A DNA stretch of 64,000 bases from Methylothermaceae bacteria B42 (GCA_001566965.1 LSNW01000013.1:62001-126000); one strand, 5' to 3'; positions 1 through 11,125 are shown, numbered from the stretch's first letter. Translations and numbers: made by a program. Notes: generated from the letters alone by a model not told the origin.

Positions 1-594
1 TTTGGGAAAATCCCGGAAGGCGAGGCTATTCCATTGGGCCCTAACGTGGAATGCGTATTGGAAAACCGCAGTCCTTGGCTGACTATTTTCACCTCCATGT
101 TCATGCACGGCAGCTGGTTTCACCTGATTGCCAACATGTGGTTCCTGTGGATATTTGGCGATAACGTGGAAGATGCCATGGGGTCAGAGCGGTTCATCGT
201 TTTTTACTTGCTTTGCGGATTGGCGGCGGCCGCGGCGCAAATTCTAGGCGATCCGTCCAGTACTATTCCCATGGTAGGCGCATCCGGCGCCATTGGTGGT
301 GTCATGGGTGCTTATGCCCGCTTATATCCCAATGCCCGGGTGGAAAATCTCGTATTCATGGGCTATTACGTTACCACTATCGCACTGCCTGCCTATGTCA
401 TGTTGGGTTATTGGTTCCTCATCCAAATTTTTTCTGGCATGCTAACTGATACCAGTGCCGGGGGTGTAGCATTTTGGGCGCACGCAGGGGGGTTTCTTGC
501 AGGCATCTATTTGGCAGGACTGATGCATCGGCCTGATTATTTGGCCGAACACCTTTCCCAAACGCCAAAGCGCCAAGCTAAACATCGCTGGTAA
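1..594 (+). CDS. Rhomboid family intramembrane serine protease (5' truncated)
   Basis: The reading frame is open from the first base of the window, so the true start lies upstream; about 197 C-terminal residues are visible. Rhomboid signatures are present in order: an HxxxN-type segment (MHGSWFHLIANMWFLW), the active-site loop GASGAIGG carrying the nucleophilic serine, and the late-helix HAGGFLAG carrying the catalytic histidine. Several hydrophobic helices separate them, as expected for a polytopic inner-membrane protease that cleaves transmembrane substrates. The C-terminus is short and basic. The substrate cannot be told. It lies 9 bp upstream of the ycgN-like gene and is probably co-transcribed with it. 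Confidence 0.9.
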   Translation, partial: FGKIPEGEAIPLGPNVECVLENRSPWLTIFTSMFMHGSWFHLIANMWFLWIFGDNVEDAMGSERFIVFYLLCGLAAAAAQILGDPSSTIPMVGASGAIGGVMGAYARLYPNARVENLVFMGYYVTTIALPAYVMLGYWFLIQIFSGMLTDTSAGGVAFWAHAGGFLAGIYLAGLMHRPDYLAEHLSQTPKRQAKHRW

Positions 595-603
595 GAGAAA
601 ATA

Positions 604-1035
604 ATGACTCAATCCTTTTGGGAAACTAAATCCCTGACAGAAATGTCGCTTCAGGAATGGGAAAGTCTATGTGATCGCTGTGGCAAATGTTGCCTGCACA
701 AAATCGAAGACGAGGACACAGGGGAAATATTTTTTACCAATGTAGTTTGCAACCTTTTTGATTTTAACAAAGGCGCGTGCACTCAATATCGCCTTAGACG
801 TCAGTTAGTGCCGGATTGCATGGATTTAAAGGAGAAATTTCCCCCATTAGACTGGCTCCCTTTTACCTGTGCTTACCGGCTCGTTGCTGAAGGAAAACCC
901 CTGCCGGACTGGCACCCTTTGGTTTGCCAAAACCCTAAGCAGATTCAGGAAGCTGGCGTATCGATCCGTAGTTACGCAGTATATGAAAAGGATGTGGATG
1001 CAATAGAAGACCACGTATTAGAGGACTTTAAATAG
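604..1035 (+). CDS. ycgN: YcgN/YkgJ family cysteine cluster protein (UPF0260)
   Basis: A 143-residue protein close to the length of E. coli YcgN (UPF0260). It has the typical FWETKSL start and a cysteine cluster: CDRCGKCC near residue 25-32, then single cysteines spread over the rest (VVCNLF, GACTQY, PDCMDL, FTCAY, LVCQN). The family is thought to bind zinc or an Fe-S cluster, but no reaction is established. It starts 9 bp after the rhomboid gene and is followed by a convergent gene, so it probably ends the transcript. The assignment to the family is solid; the function is unknown. Confidence 0.85.
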   Translation: MTQSFWETKSLTEMSLQEWESLCDRCGKCCLHKIEDEDTGEIFFTNVVCNLFDFNKGACTQYRLRRQLVPDCMDLKEKFPPLDWLPFTCAYRLVAEGKPLPDWHPLVCQNPKQIQEAGVSIRSYAVYEKDVDAIEDHVLEDFK

Positions 1036-1158
1036 TCGTAACTGCTTGGGTAGTCTGTGGCGGAAAAGGGTTTTTGACAGAGATGCAAAGCCGAGTATAA
1101 AGGGACGTATTCACGACGTTTTCTAAAACAGATAGGTGCGAGTAGTTACTCTAGATTT

Positions 1159-1482
1159 TCACCATTCTAAAATTTTCCATTGATGCACTCGGATGCCTTC
1201 TTCCAGATCACTGCGGCGCACATCCATGTTCCCGTCTCCATCGGTGTCAATCAAATAATATGGCGGTCCTATGGCAGGAATGATTTTGATCATATAAAGC
1301 CTACCATCAATACGATATTCTTCAATCACGCTTTTGCCTTTTTTGCGGATTGTCACTTCTGGCTGCAATTCCTCATCTTCAACTTCTGGTTCAGGTAAGG
1401 GTTCAAGCTGGGGCGGTTTATCCTCGACAGCCATCAGCGTTGCTGTCCAAAACAACAATAAAAAAACTAATGAGACACCCAT
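1159..1482 (-). CDS. DUF2782 family small secreted protein
   Basis: A 107-residue protein with an N-terminal hydrophobic signal sequence (MGVSLVFLLLFWTATLMA), an acidic proline/glutamate-rich linker and a compact C-terminal domain (EEYRIDGRLYMIKIIPAIGP...LIDTDGDG) matching DUF2782, a gammaproteobacterial family of unknown function. A longer TTG start at 1509 is possible, but the ATG at 1482 is preceded by GGAGG and places the signal peptide at the start, so it is preferred. It follows glmM on the same strand with about 118 bp between them. Probably periplasmic; no catalytic motif is visible. Confidence 0.7.
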   Translation of the reverse strand: MGVSLVFLLLFWTATLMAVEDKPPQLEPLPEPEVEDEELQPEVTIRKKGKSVIEEYRIDGRLYMIKIIPAIGPPYYLIDTDGDGNMDVRRSDLEEGIRVHQWKILEW

Positions 1483-1600
1483 GACAGAGCTAGCCTCCAA
1501 ATTAATCAATACTTCTCGTCATTATAGCGCCGTAGATATGAAAAAGCGTTTTTTCATCTACGGGGCTAAAAGGTATCACTACTTAGGTTTGGCAATTAAT

Positions 1601-2941
1601 TTAGATCAACGCGTGTTTAATCACTTCGGCAAGATTGTGGGCCATGCTCTCAATCAACATGCCATCTTGGCCTTCAACCATTACCCGGATTACCGGCTCA
1701 GTGCCAGAAGGACGAAGCAGTACTCTGCCGCTGCCATTCAATTCTTTTTCCGTGCTTTCTTTTGCCTGACGTACGGCATCTATCGCCTCTATGTTTTCAG
1801 GCTTGGCACTCACTTTCACGTTGACTAATGTTTGGGGGTACTTGCGCATGCCTTGTTTCAATTCATGGAGAGATTTCCCTTGGGTCCAGAGTTCGGCAAT
1901 GACTTGTAACGCAGAGACAATCCCATCCCCGGTGGTAGTGCGATCCAAGCAAATAATATGCCCGGAACTCTCGCCTCCCAGCATCCCACCATTAGCCTTG
2001 AGCATTTCCATAACATAGCGGTCGCCTACTGCCGCCCGTTTGAATTCCACACCCATTTCGGCAAATGCGCGCTCCAACCCGAGATTGGTCATTAATGTTC
2101 CTACCACCGGCCCTTTCAGTTGGCCCTTGCTCAAACGAGAAGCCGCGATGATATATAAAAGCTCATCGCCATCCACCAACTCACCTTTGTGATCCACCAT
2201 GATGACTCGGTCGCCGTCGCCATCAAAAGCGATGCCCAAGTCAGCATTGAATTCCACGACCGCTTTCTGCAGTGCTTCGGGATGCGTGGAACCACATTGG
2301 CGGTTGATATTCAGCCCATCTGGTTGGACTCCCAGGCTGTCCACAGTGGCGCCCATTTCCCGGAATACGTGGGGCGCTATATGATAGGTTGCGCCGTTGG
2401 CGCAATCCAGAACGATATGGATTCCGCTTAAATCCATACGCGCGGGCACCGTACTCTTGCAAAATTCGATATACCTGCCCGCGGCATCCTCCACCCGCAC
2501 CGCTCTGCCCAATTTGTCAGAGGCTACTGTGGTCATTGGGACTTCGAGCTGGGCTTCAATCGCTTCTTCAATTTCATCAGGTAATTTGGTGCCATCGGTG
2601 GAAAAGAATTTGATCCCATTGTCGGGATAAGGATTGTGGGAAGCGCTAATGACAATGCCCGCCTTGGCGCGGAAAGTACGGGTCAGGTAGGCGATCCCCG
2701 GCGTAGGCATGGGGCCGAGCATCTGGGTATTGACCCCGGCAGCGGACAATCCAGCTTCCAGCGCAGATTCAAACATATAACCAGAAATCCGGGTGTCCTT
2801 TCCAACCAACACTTGGGCAGAACCGTGGTCTTTGAAAACTTGTCCGGCTGCCCAACCGAGCTTAAGAATAAAATCAGGGGTAATGGGCGTCTCCCCTACC
2901 TTGCCGCGGATACCATCTGTGCCAAAATATTTTTTTGCCAT
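1601..2941 (-). CDS. glmM: Phosphoglucosamine mutase
   Basis: Converts glucosamine-6-phosphate to glucosamine-1-phosphate in the cytoplasm, on the route to UDP-GlcNAc for peptidoglycan and LPS. At 446 residues it has the family length. Visible motifs are FGTDGIRG at the N-terminus, the phosphoserine loop ISASHNP near residue 100, the metal-binding loop DGDGDR near 240, GGESSGH near 325 and the phosphate-binding RPSGTEP near 410. The ATG at 2941 is preceded by GGGAGAA. It lies downstream of ftsH as in E. coli and Pseudomonas, but folP, normally between them, is absent, and a terminator separates the two, so glmM probably has its own promoter. Confidence 0.96.
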   Translation of the reverse strand: MAKKYFGTDGIRGKVGETPITPDFILKLGWAAGQVFKDHGSAQVLVGKDTRISGYMFESALEAGLSAAGVNTQMLGPMPTPGIAYLTRTFRAKAGIVISASHNPYPDNGIKFFSTDGTKLPDEIEEAIEAQLEVPMTTVASDKLGRAVRVEDAAGRYIEFCKSTVPARMDLSGIHIVLDCANGATYHIAPHVFREMGATVDSLGVQPDGLNINRQCGSTHPEALQKAVVEFNADLGIAFDGDGDRVIMVDHKGELVDGDELLYIIAASRLSKGQLKGPVVGTLMTNLGLERAFAEMGVEFKRAAVGDRYVMEMLKANGGMLGGESSGHIICLDRTTTGDGIVSALQVIAELWTQGKSLHELKQGMRKYPQTLVNVKVSAKPENIEAIDAVRQAKESTEKELNGSGRVLLRPSGTEPVIRVMVEGQDGMLIESMAHNLAEVIKHALI

Positions 2942-3032
2942 TAACGTTCTCCCTAATTTGTAACCAAGTCAGGCGTTTTAACTTTGACTTAAGTATATGC
3001 CAAGGAGAGTGAACTATGGCTTAAATAGGCAT

Positions 3033-3070
3033 AAAAAAACCCCGCTTCTTGTATTAGAAGCGGGGTTTTT
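3033..3070 (-). terminator. Intrinsic terminator downstream of ftsH
   Basis: A perfect 15-bp inverted repeat (arms 3035-3049 and 3056-3070, 6-nt loop) built on ACCCCGCTTCT / AGAAGCGGGGT. Read on the minus strand it ends in a run of seven T. It lies 15 bp past the ftsH stop codon and separates ftsH from glmM transcription. Confidence 0.9.
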
Positions 3071-3084
3071 GGAGGGGCTAAGCT

Positions 3085-5022
3085 TTATTCAAAATGCTGT
3101 CCTGCAGGCCCGCCCAAAGGGCTAACACCAGACGAAGGTTCGGGTTTTTCTTTCTCTTCCTCACCTTCAGCTTTGGTTGCCTTGCCCTCAGTTGGCGGTG
3201 TATCTTCCCAGTCCTTGGGTGGCGGCGGCGTCCTGCCTTCCATGATGGCATCAATCTGATTCCGGTCGATTGTCTCGTATTTAATCAAAGCTTCGGCCAT
3301 CATGTGCAGTTTGTCCATGTTTTCCTTTAGAATCCTTTCGGCCCGTTCGTAGTTCCGGTCGATGATGGCGCGGATCTCTTCGTCAATCATCCGAGCGGTT
3401 TCCTCAGACATCATTTTGTGCTGAGTCACCGAACGGCCAAGGAAAACCTCGCCTTCCTCTTCGCTGTAGGCCAATGGCCCCAACCGTTCCGACAAGCCCC
3501 ACTTGGTCACCATGTTACGGGCGAGATCGGTTGCCCGCTCGATATCATTGGAGGCACCCGTGGAAACAGCATCGGGGCCGAAGATCAAGGCCTCGGCCAG
3601 GCGACCGCCGAACAAACTGGAAATCTGGCTTTCCAACTTGCGCTTGGAGGCCGAATATTGATCCCGTTCCGGCAGGAACATGGTGATCCCAAGCGCCCGT
3701 CCCCGGGGCATAATGCTCACCTTGTACACTGGATCGTGTTCCGGCACCTTGAGGCCGACAATGGCATGGCCCGCCTCGTGATATGCGGTCATGCGCTTTT
3801 CTTCCTCGCTCATGACCATGGACCGGCGCTCGGCGCCCATAAGGATCTTGTCCTTGGCCTTTTCCAGATCTCCCATATCCACCAACTTTTTGTTGGCACG
3901 GGCGGCAAACAAAGACGCCTCGTTGACCAGATTAGCCAAATCCGCGCCGGAAAAGCCAGGCGTACCGCGGGCAATAACCTTGGCGTCCACATCGTCCGCC
4001 GTGGGCACTTTGCGCAGATGCACTTTGAGGATTTGCTCACGGCCAAGAATGTCGGGCAAGCCCACCGTCACCTGGCGGTCAAAACGGCCGGGACGCAGCA
4101 ATGCCGGATCCAGTACGTCAGGACGGTTGGTAGCGGCGATGATAATCACGCCTTCATTGCCTTCGAAACCATCCATTTCCACCAGCAATTGGTTCAAAGT
4201 CTGTTCCCGCTCGTCGTGACCACCGCCCAAGCCGGCGCCACGGTGGCGGCCCACAGCGTCGATTTCGTCAATGAAAATAATGCACGGCGCGTGCTTCTTG
4301 GCCTGTTCAAACATATCCCGGACCCGGGAAGCACCGACACCGACAAACATTTCCACGAAATCCGAACCGGAGATGGTGAAAAACGGTACCTTGGCTTCCC
4401 CGGCAATAGCCCGGGCGATCAAGGTTTTACCGGTTCCCGGTGGGCCGACCATCAAAATCCCCCGAGGGATCTTGCCGCCCAATTTCTGGAACTTGCTCGG
4501 GTCCTTTAAGAAGTCGACGACCTCTTTGACTTCCTCAATGGCTTCCTCGCAGCCCGCCACATCCTTGAAGGTGACTTTGATTTTGTCTTCTTCCATGAGC
4601 CGGGCTTTGCTCTTCCCGAAGGACATCGCCCCTCGGCCACCGGCGCCACCTCCTTGCATCTGACGCATGAAGAAAATCCATACCCCAATCAATAGCAGCA
4701 TAGGGAACCAGGAAATAAAAATCTGCATCAGTAGCGATTGGCCTTCCGGCGGTTGCGCCTTGATTTCCACGCCAGCTTCCAGCAAATCGTCAATCAAATG
4801 CGGGTCATTGGGACTGTAAGTGGTGAATTTCTGTCCACCGGCGGTAACGCCTTTGATGGTATTGCCATCAATTACCACTTGTTGGACTTGCCCTGCTTTC
4901 ACCGCGGCAATAAATTGGGTGTAGGACAGACTCGACCCTGCGGTCTTGTGCGCCCCGAAATTATTGAACACGGACATCAAGACCGCGGCAATAATCACCC
5001 ACAAGAGTATGTTTTTAACCAT
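3085..5022 (-). CDS. ftsH: ATP-dependent zinc metalloprotease FtsH
   Basis: Membrane-anchored AAA+ protease that degrades misfolded membrane proteins and short-lived regulators. With the start placed at [19 protein letters not shown] (645 residues), the N-terminus aligns with E. coli FtsH; an upstream start at 5070 would add 16 basic residues. In order: TM1, a periplasmic segment, TM2 ([22 protein letters not shown]), Walker A GPPGTGKT near 190, Walker [18 protein letters not shown], the second-region-of-homology stretch [18 protein letters not shown], and zinc site HEAGH near 415. The tail is rich in Pro, Lys and Glu. It follows rlmE by about 100 bp, the classic rlmE-ftsH pair. Confidence 0.97.
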   Translation of the reverse strand: MVKNILLWVIIAAVLMSVFNNFGAHKTAGSSLSYTQFIAAVKAGQVQQVVIDGNTIKGVTAGGQKFTTYSPNDPHLIDDLLEAGVEIKAQPPEGQSLLMQIFISWFPMLLLIGVWIFFMRQMQGGGAGGRGAMSFGKSKARLMEEDKIKVTFKDVAGCEEAIEEVKEVVDFLKDPSKFQKLGGKIPRGILMVGPPGTGKTLIARAIAGEAKVPFFTISGSDFVEMFVGVGASRVRDMFEQAKKHAPCIIFIDEIDAVGRHRGAGLGGGHDEREQTLNQLLVEMDGFEGNEGVIIIAATNRPDVLDPALLRPGRFDRQVTVGLPDILGREQILKVHLRKVPTADDVDAKVIARGTPGFSGADLANLVNEASLFAARANKKLVDMGDLEKAKDKILMGAERRSMVMSEEEKRMTAYHEAGHAIVGLKVPEHDPVYKVSIMPRGRALGITMFLPERDQYSASKRKLESQISSLFGGRLAEALIFGPDAVSTGASNDIERATDLARNMVTKWGLSERLGPLAYSEEEGEVFLGRSVTQHKMMSEETARMIDEEIRAIIDRNYERAERILKENMDKLHMMAEALIKYETIDRNQIDAIMEGRTPPPPKDWEDTPPTEGKATKAEGEEEKEKPEPSSGVSPLGGPAGQHFE

Positions 5023-5125
5023 ATTATTCAATGCTCTCTCTCCTCGCCGGTTCCTTTGGCTATTGAACAATACTTCCTTGGTATTGCCAGAGGTTACCTA
5101 CTAAAAGTAGCCTGTTTTAAAGACC

Positions 5126-5749
5126 TCAACCGGCCTTGAATCCTTGCGCCAGCGCATAAACCTCCCGGCTGCGGGCCCGCGAAGCCTTCGGCTTACGAGT
5201 AGCAACCCGGGCAAAACGCTGGCGCAAGTGTTTCTGAAAATCTTCGAATCCTTCTCCGTGAAAAAGTTTCGTAAAAAAACAACCGCCATCGCTCAATAAT
5301 TCTTCTGCCGCCTGCAAGGCCAGTTCCGCGAGATACATCGCCCGGGGCTGATCCACGCCGCGGTTACCGCTCATATTAGGAGCCATATCGGACAATACCA
5401 CATCCACGCTACGATCCCCAACCGCCATTATCAACTGTTGCCACGTTTCCTGCTCGGTAAAATCCCCTTGAATGAACTGAACGCCAGGCAAGGGTTCAAT
5501 GGGCAATACATCCACGGCGATAACATTCCCGGATGGTGACACCAGACGGGCAACATATTGAGACCATCCACCCGGCGCGGCTCCCAAATCTACCACTGTC
5601 ATCCCGGGTTTTAAAATCCGATCACGATTTTGAACTTCCTCCAGTTTAAACACTGCCCGGCTGCGATACCCTTTAGCTTGTGCCTGCTGGACGTAGCTGT
5701 CATTGAAATGTTCGCTCAACCAGCGGCGACTGCTTTTGGTTTTCGCCAT
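5126..5749 (-). CDS. rlmE: 23S rRNA (uridine2552-2'-O)-methyltransferase
   Basis: SAM-dependent 2'-O-methylation of U2552 in the ribosomal A-loop. The 207-residue protein matches RlmE/FtsJ in length. The SAM-binding motif [14 protein letters not shown] is near residue 50, and the K-D-K-E catalytic tetrad can be followed through SRAVFKL, LSDMAPN, FTKLFHG and SREVY. It heads the rlmE-ftsH unit and is divergent from yhbY over about 115 bp, as in enterobacteria and pseudomonads. In E. coli this unit is heat-shock controlled; no convincing sigma-32 site was seen here. Confidence 0.96.
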   Translation of the reverse strand: MAKTKSSRRWLSEHFNDSYVQQAQAKGYRSRAVFKLEEVQNRDRILKPGMTVVDLGAAPGGWSQYVARLVSPSGNVIAVDVLPIEPLPGVQFIQGDFTEQETWQQLIMAVGDRSVDVVLSDMAPNMSGNRGVDQPRAMYLAELALQAAEELLSDGGCFFTKLFHGEGFEDFQKHLRQRFARVATRKPKASRARSREVYALAQGFKAG

Positions 5750-5864
5750 GGCAGTAGGATCAATTTCCTGGTATTTTAGTCAATTTTGACCGGACTTGTG
5801 AGCCTAAGTTCATGCTCGATTGAGATATACTATTATTTTAAGTCCATGTGAGTGATAAGAAATC

Positions 5865-6137
5865 ATGTCATTAACCCCAAAGGGAAAACGCGCACTGCGC
5901 GCAAAAGCTCACAATTTAAAACCAGTCGTCATCACCGGACAAGCAGGTATTACCGAAGCGGTGTTAGCGGAAATCGACAATGCTTTGTCCTATCAAGAAT
6001 TACTCAAGGTCCGGGTCAATGCTGAAGATCGGCAGGCAAGAAAGGAAATGGTGGACCTGATTTGTCGCCGGTTGGAAGCTGAATTGGTTCAAATACTCGG
6101 ACATGTCGCGACACTTTACCGGGAAAACCCGGATTAA
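5865..6137 (+). CDS. yhbY: YhbY family CRM-domain RNA-binding protein
   Basis: A 90-residue single CRM-domain protein. It carries the N-terminal basic LTPKGKRALRAKAH segment and the VITGQAGITEAVLAEID motif, the GxxG-like RNA-binding loop of the family. YhbY associates with pre-50S ribosomal particles and is implicated in large-subunit assembly. It is divergent from rlmE and convergent with greA, the conserved neighbourhood of this gene. The last codons contain a small CCGGG/CCCGG hairpin without a T-run. Confidence 0.92.
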   Translation: MSLTPKGKRALRAKAHNLKPVVITGQAGITEAVLAEIDNALSYQELLKVRVNAEDRQARKEMVDLICRRLEAELVQILGHVATLYRENPD

Positions 6138-6176
6138 TAGGCGTTTCCCGTGTAAATTCCATGTCTCTGGCAAAAT

Positions 6177-6653
6177 TTATTCATAACGAATAGCTAAAAT
6201 CTCATATTCCCGGATGCCTTTTGGGGTTCTAACTTCCACAACATCTTCTTCTTCCTTGCCAATCATCGCCCGGGCGATGGGAGAAGAAACGGAAATCAAG
6301 CCTTGTTTAATGTCGGCTTCATCGTCACCGACAATTTGATAAGTAACGGTCTCGCCGGTTCCCAGGTCTTCCAATTCCACCGTCGCCCCGAAAACCACTT
6401 TGCCATTGGCGTTGATCTGGGTAACATCGATAATCTGGGCGTTGGCCAGAATCGACTCGATCTCTTTGATCCGCCCTTCAATAAAACTTTGCTGCTCCCG
6501 GGCCGCGTGATATTCGGCATTCTCCTTCAAATCACCGTGAGCCCGGGCTTCGGAAATCGCTTCGATGACTTTGGGACGCTTGATGGTTTTCAACTCTTTT
6601 AACTCTTGCCTGAGCTTTTCCGCACCTTTGACTGTCAATGGCACTTTATTCAT
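6177..6653 (-). CDS. greA: Transcription elongation factor GreA
   Basis: Rescues backtracked RNA polymerase by stimulating cleavage of the nascent transcript 3' end. The 158-residue length is standard. The N-terminal coiled coil carries the tip motif [12 protein letters not shown] with the acidic residues that enter the polymerase secondary channel, and the C-terminal FKBP-like domain includes [18 protein letters not shown]-like sequence. The ATG at 6653 has an AAGGAG ribosome-binding site. It lies 24 bp downstream of carB on the same strand, the Pseudomonas-type carA-carB-greA order, and is probably transcribed with it. Confidence 0.96.
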   Translation of the reverse strand: MNKVPLTVKGAEKLRQELKELKTIKRPKVIEAISEARAHGDLKENAEYHAAREQQSFIEGRIKEIESILANAQIIDVTQINANGKVVFGATVELEDLGTGETVTYQIVGDDEADIKQGLISVSSPIARAMIGKEEEDVVEVRTPKGIREYEILAIRYE

Positions 6654-6677
6654 GGTTTCTCCTTCTCTCCCTTGCTT

Positions 6678-9600
6678 TCATACGGTCAGTTGTCGATGCA
6701 GATCTTGTAAGCAATAAACTTGCCCGGTATCCAGGCTATCCAATGCCAAAGTAATGGCGTAGGCGCCCGCCAGGGTCGTCGTATAACTGACTTGATGTTG
6801 CAAGGCTTCCCGGCGGATTAAAAACGAATCGGCAATTGCCTTTTTACCTTCGGTGGTATTGATAATCAACTGGACTTGATTATTTTTGATCAAATCCACG
6901 ATATGGGGCCGCCCCTGCCCCACTTTGTTGACAACCTGACAGGGAATGCCCGCCTCTTGAAGCGCCTTCGCCGTGCCACTGGTGGCCACCAACTGAAAGC
7001 CCCTTTCCACCAGCTTGCGGGCGATGGGAATCAATTTGGGTTTGTCCCTGTCCTTTACGCTGATAAGCACCTGCCCCTGATGGACCAGTCTGGCGCCAGC
7101 AGCCTGCTGGGCCTTGGCATAGGCTTCCCCAAAACAGGCGCCGACACCCATCACTTCACCGGTGGATTTCATTTCCGGCCCCAATAGGGGATCCACGCCC
7201 GGGAATTTAATGAAAGGAAATACCGCTTCCTTGACCGAGTAATAGGGCGGTATCCGTTCACCAATGATCCCCTGCTCCTCGAGCGTTTTGCCCACCATGC
7301 AACGGGCGGCGATCTTGGCCAGCGGCAGTCCAACGGCCTTGGAAACGAACGGCACGGTGCGGGAAGCCCGGGGATTGACTTCGAGGATATAAATAGCCTC
7401 ATCCTTGATGGCGAACTGGGTATTCATCAAGCCCACCACGCCTAGCGCCCGGCCAAGCTGGCGCACTTGTTCCTTCAGCCGCGCCTGCAGCGCGCCGCTC
7501 AATTCATAAGGCGGAATAGAGCAAGCCGAATCGCCAGAATGTATACCGGCCTGTTCGATATGCTCCATTACCCCACCAATCCAAACCGTTTCGCCATCGC
7601 TGACGGCATCCACATCCACTTCCACTGCATCGTCCAGGAAACGGTCCAGCAGCACTGGCGACTGGTTGGAAACGCTAACCGCCTCCACCATGTAGCGGCG
7701 CAGATCCTCCTCGTTGAAAACGATCTCCATGGCTCGTCCACCCAACACATAGGAAGGCCGAACCACCAGTGGGTAACCCAGTTCCCGGGCGCACAACACC
7801 GCCTCTTCCTGGGAGCGGGCGGTACGGTTATCGGGCTGTTTCAAATCCAATCTTTCCACCAGCTTTTGAAAGCGTTCCCGGTCTTCCGCCAGATCAATGG
7901 AATCGGGGGAGGTGCCAATAATTGGCGCGCCGGCCGCTTCCAGATCCCGGGCCAGTTTCAGCGGCGTCTGCCCGCCATACTGGACAATGACCCCTTGGGG
8001 TTTTTCCAGGTCGATGATTTCCAGAACGTCCTCCAAGGTCAGCGGCTCGAAATACAGGCGGTCGGAGGTATCAAAATCGGTGGAGACCGTTTCCGGATTG
8101 CAATTGACCATGATGGTTTCATAGCCGTCTTCCTTGAGGGCAAAGGCGGCATGAACGCAGCAGTAATCGAATTCAATGCCCTGACCAATCCGGTTCGGCC
8201 CGCCGCCCAGCACCATGATTTTGGGCAGGCCGGTTGGGTCCGCTTCGCATTCTTCTTCATAAGTGGAATACATATAGGCGGTGCTGGAAGCAAATTCCGC
8301 CGCGCACGAATCGATTCTTTTGTATACGGGCCTAATACCGTGGCGATGACGGGTAGCGCGCACTTCCGCCTCGGTGCTGTCGAGCAGCTTCGCCAGGCGT
8401 GAATCGGAAAAACCCATTCTTTTAAGATTTCTGAGTTCTTCCTGGTTCAAGGTGGCCAGCGTCTTTGTCGCCAATTCCCGCTCGGCAGCGACGATTTCCT
8501 CGATTTGCGCCAGAAACCAAGGATCAATACGTGTATGCGTGTGGATTTCTTCCAAGGTCATTCCCAGTCGGAAACCATCGGCCACACACCAAAGGCGGTC
8601 AGGACCAGGGCTGCGCATTTCCCGCACCAACCTGTCGTTGCTATCCTCGGCTTCGGGATCAACGATTTCCGTGAACCCATCAACTCCAATTTCCAACCCC
8701 CGCAGCGCTTTTTGCAAGGATTCCTGGAAAGTCCGGCCCACGGCCATTACCTCGCCCACTGATTTCATTTGGGTGGTCAGACGGTCATCGGCCTGGGGAA
8801 ATTTTTCAAAGGTGAAACGGGGAATCTTGGTGACCACATAATCAATGGAAGGCTCGAAAGAGGCAGGAATCAACCCGCCGGTAATTTCGTTGCGCAATTC
8901 ATCCAGGGTGTAACCCACCGCCAGTTTGGCCGCCACCTTGGCAATGGGGAATCCCGTGGCCTTTGAGGCCAGCGCCGAGGAACGGCTTACCCTGGGGTTC
9001 ATCTCGATGACAATCAAGCGGCCATCTTCCGGATTGACGGCGAACTGGACGTTGGAACCCCCGGTATCGACGCCGATCTCCCTGAGCACCGCAATGGAAG
9101 CATCGCGCATGATTTGATATTCCTTATCGGTCAGGGTTTGGGCCGGCGCCACGGTAATGGAATCGCCGGTGTGGATGCCCATGGGGTCGAGATTTTCGAT
9201 GGAACAGACAATGATGCAGTTATCCTTGCGGTCACGCACCACTTCCATCTCGAACTCCTTCCAGCCAAGAATGGATTCTTCAATCAATAATTCACTGACC
9301 GGCGACAGTTCAAGGCCCCGTTCGCAAATCTCTATGAATTCCTCACGGTTATAGGCAATGCCGCCACCGCTGCCACCCAGGGTATAGGAAGGGCGAATGA
9401 TGGCTGGATAGCCGATTTGTTCCAAGACGGAAAAGGCATCTTCCATATTGTGCGCCACGCCGGATTTCGGCACGCCAAGGCCGATTTTTTTCATGGCCTG
9501 GCGGAACAAGTCTCGATCCTCAGCCTTTTCAATCGCCTCCCGGGAAGCGCCAATCAACTCGACACCAAATTTGTCCAGCACCCCTTCCCGGTTCAAGTCC

Positions 9601-9899
9601 AGAGCGCAATTGAGCGCGGTTTGCCCACCCATGGTGGGAAGCAGGGCATCGGGGCGTTCCTTTTCGATAATTTTGGCTGCCGTCGGCCAATCCACCGGCT
9701 CGATATAGACCCGGTCGGCGGTTTCTGGATCAGTCATGATGGTGGCGGGATTGGAATTGACCAGAATGACCCGGTAACCCTCTTCGCGCAGGGCCTTGCA
9801 AGCCTGGGTGCCGGAATAGTCGAACTCGCAGGCCTGGCCAATGACGATTGGGCCGGCGCCAAGCAAGAGAATGGATTGAATATCGGTTCTTTTAGGCAT
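6678..9899 (-). CDS. carB: Carbamoyl-phosphate synthase large subunit
   Basis: Synthesises carbamoyl phosphate from bicarbonate, ammonia delivered by CarA and two ATP, feeding pyrimidine and arginine synthesis. At 1073 residues it is full length. It shows the duplicated ATP-grasp architecture: the first half opens with [21 protein letters not shown], the second with [21 protein letters not shown] near residue 560, each followed by ATP-grasp motifs ([17 protein letters not shown] and [17 protein letters not shown]). The C-terminal MGS-like allosteric domain (residues ~940-1073) begins near [13 protein letters not shown]. It starts 6 bp after carA. Confidence 0.98.
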   Translation of the reverse strand: MPKRTDIQSILLLGAGPIVIGQACEFDYSGTQACKALREEGYRVILVNSNPATIMTDPETADRVYIEPVDWPTAAKIIEKERPDALLPTMGGQTALNCALDLNREGVLDKFGVELIGASREAIEKAEDRDLFRQAMKKIGLGVPKSGVAHNMEDAFSVLEQIGYPAIIRPSYTLGGSGGGIAYNREEFIEICERGLELSPVSELLIEESILGWKEFEMEVVRDRKDNCIIVCSIENLDPMGIHTGDSITVAPAQTLTDKEYQIMRDASIAVLREIGVDTGGSNVQFAVNPEDGRLIVIEMNPRVSRSSALASKATGFPIAKVAAKLAVGYTLDELRNEITGGLIPASFEPSIDYVVTKIPRFTFEKFPQADDRLTTQMKSVGEVMAVGRTFQESLQKALRGLEIGVDGFTEIVDPEAEDSNDRLVREMRSPGPDRLWCVADGFRLGMTLEEIHTHTRIDPWFLAQIEEIVAAERELATKTLATLNQEELRNLKRMGFSDSRLAKLLDSTEAEVRATRHRHGIRPVYKRIDSCAAEFASSTAYMYSTYEEECEADPTGLPKIMVLGGGPNRIGQGIEFDYCCVHAAFALKEDGYETIMVNCNPETVSTDFDTSDRLYFEPLTLEDVLEIIDLEKPQGVIVQYGGQTPLKLARDLEAAGAPIIGTSPDSIDLAEDRERFQKLVERLDLKQPDNRTARSQEEAVLCARELGYPLVVRPSYVLGGRAMEIVFNEEDLRRYMVEAVSVSNQSPVLLDRFLDDAVEVDVDAVSDGETVWIGGVMEHIEQAGIHSGDSACSIPPYELSGALQARLKEQVRQLGRALGVVGLMNTQFAIKDEAIYILEVNPRASRTVPFVSKAVGLPLAKIAARCMVGKTLEEQGIIGERIPPYYSVKEAVFPFIKFPGVDPLLGPEMKSTGEVMGVGACFGEAYAKAQQAAGARLVHQGQVLISVKDRDKPKLIPIARKLVERGFQLVATSGTAKALQEAGIPCQVVNKVGQGRPHIVDLIKNNQVQLIINTTEGKKAIADSFLIRREALQHQVSYTTTLAGAYAITLALDSLDTGQVYCLQDLHRQLTV

Positions 9900-9905
9900 A
9901 AATAA

Positions 9906-11033
9906 TCAACGCTGGCTGGCCATGAGATCAATGAATTGGTCAAACAACTCCGCCACGTCGTGAGGGCCGGGACTGGCTTCCGGGTGACCTTGAAAACCGA
10001 AAGACGGCGCCTCCTCATGCCGGATTCCTTGGAGACTGCCGTCAAATAAAGAGCGGTGGGTCGGTTTGAGATGGGCCGGCAAACTGCCCTCATCCACGGC
10101 AAAGCCATGATTCTGGCTGGAAATCATGACTTTACCAGTAGCCAGATCCTGTACCGGATGGTTAGCGCCGTGATGACCGAACTTCATTTTGACCGTCCGG
10201 GCGCCACTGGCCAGAGCCAACAACTGATGGCCAAGACAGATGCCGAAAACCGGCACTTTTGCCGCCAATAACTCTTTGATGGCGCGAATGGCATAATCGC
10301 AAGGCTCCGGATCCCCAGGACCGTTGGACAGCATCACCCCATCGGGAGATAAGGCCATCACCTCACTGGCCGACGTCATGGCAGGAACCACGGTAACTTC
10401 ACAGCCACGCTCGGCAAGCATTCTTAAAATATTCAATTTGACCCCAAAATCATATACCACGACTCGCCAGCGGGAATCCTTCGATTCAATATAGCCTTGA
10501 CCCAATTGCCATGTTGTCTGCCGCCACACGTAAGAATCCTGGCAGGTGACTTCCCTGGCCAGATCCATGCCTTTGAGACCCGGAAACGCCAAGGCACGGC
10601 TGATAGCCTCTGCTTCATCCAATTCTAGACCGCTCCACAGACATCCCCGCTGGGCCCCTTTGTCCCGTAGTATTCTGGTCAGCTTGCGGGTATCAATGCC
10701 GGCGATTGCCACGACCCCATGGCGCTGCAAATATTCCGGCAGTGTCTCTGTCATGCGCCAGTTGCTGGCCAATCCGGGAACATCGCGCACAATCAGCCCC
10801 GCAGCATGAATGGCGCCCGATTCGACGTCTTCCTCATTGATCCCGGTATTGCCAATGTGTGGATAAGTCAAGGTGACCAGTTGGCGGGCATAGGAAGGAT
10901 CGGTAAGAATTTCCTGATAGCCGGTCATGGCAGTATTGAATACCACTTCCCCGACGCTACACCCCTGCGCGCCCACGGCATAGCCATGGAAAATCGTCCC
11001 GTCTTCCAGCGCTAAAATGGCTTGTCTTTTCAC
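9906..11033 (-). CDS. carA: Carbamoyl-phosphate synthase small subunit (glutaminase)
   Basis: Hydrolyses glutamine and channels ammonia to CarB. The 375 residues include the N-terminal CPSase small-chain domain ([32 protein letters not shown]) and a class I glutamine amidotransferase domain with the nucleophile in [15 protein letters not shown] near residue 270 and the His/Glu pair in [14 protein letters not shown] near the end. The start codon is GTG at 11033, preceded by AGGTGA. A hairpin lies 28 bp upstream in the leader (see 11061-11089), suggesting control at the level of transcript structure. Confidence 0.97.
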   Translation of the reverse strand: MKRQAILALEDGTIFHGYAVGAQGCSVGEVVFNTAMTGYQEILTDPSYARQLVTLTYPHIGNTGINEEDVESGAIHAAGLIVRDVPGLASNWRMTETLPEYLQRHGVVAIAGIDTRKLTRILRDKGAQRGCLWSGLELDEAEAISRALAFPGLKGMDLAREVTCQDSYVWRQTTWQLGQGYIESKDSRWRVVVYDFGVKLNILRMLAERGCEVTVVPAMTSASEVMALSPDGVMLSNGPGDPEPCDYAIRAIKELLAAKVPVFGICLGHQLLALASGARTVKMKFGHHGANHPVQDLATGKVMISSQNHGFAVDEGSLPAHLKPTHRSLFDGSLQGIRHEEAPSFGFQGHPEASPGPHDVAELFDQFIDLMASQR

Positions 11034-11060
11034 GAATCACCTGAGGTTTCCGGCAAACAA

Positions 11061-11089
11061 AACGGGATGACTTAGCCGGCCATCCCGTT
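11061..11089 (-). promoter_or_regulatory. Hairpin with T-rich tail in the carA leader (possible attenuator)
   Basis: Perfect 9-bp arms AACGGGATG / CATCCCGTT around an 11-nt loop. On the minus strand it is followed by TTTTGTTTG, giving an intrinsic-terminator shape 28 bp upstream of the carA GTG. There is no room for a promoter between the hairpin and carA, so the carA transcript should contain it. It could be an attenuator, an mRNA 5'-end stabiliser, or the terminator of the small upstream gene. Confidence 0.5.
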
Positions 11090-11095
11090 GCTTAA

Positions 11096-11125
11096 ATTTC
11101 ACTGATTTTAATCTATTTAGGTCAA
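11096..11125 (-). promoter_or_regulatory. Possible sigma-70 promoter of carAB
   Basis: On the minus strand TTGACC (11120-11125) is followed after 18 bp by TGAAAT (11096-11101). The predicted start is near 11089, which would put the leader hairpin at the very 5' end of the carA mRNA. Found by eye only; the -10 is a four-of-six match. Confidence 0.35.

Noticed and set aside
3418-4509. 363-codon plus-strand open frame opposite ftsH
   Set aside because: It is antisense to the highly conserved AAA+ domain of ftsH and its translation has no recognisable motif; a shadow of codon bias.
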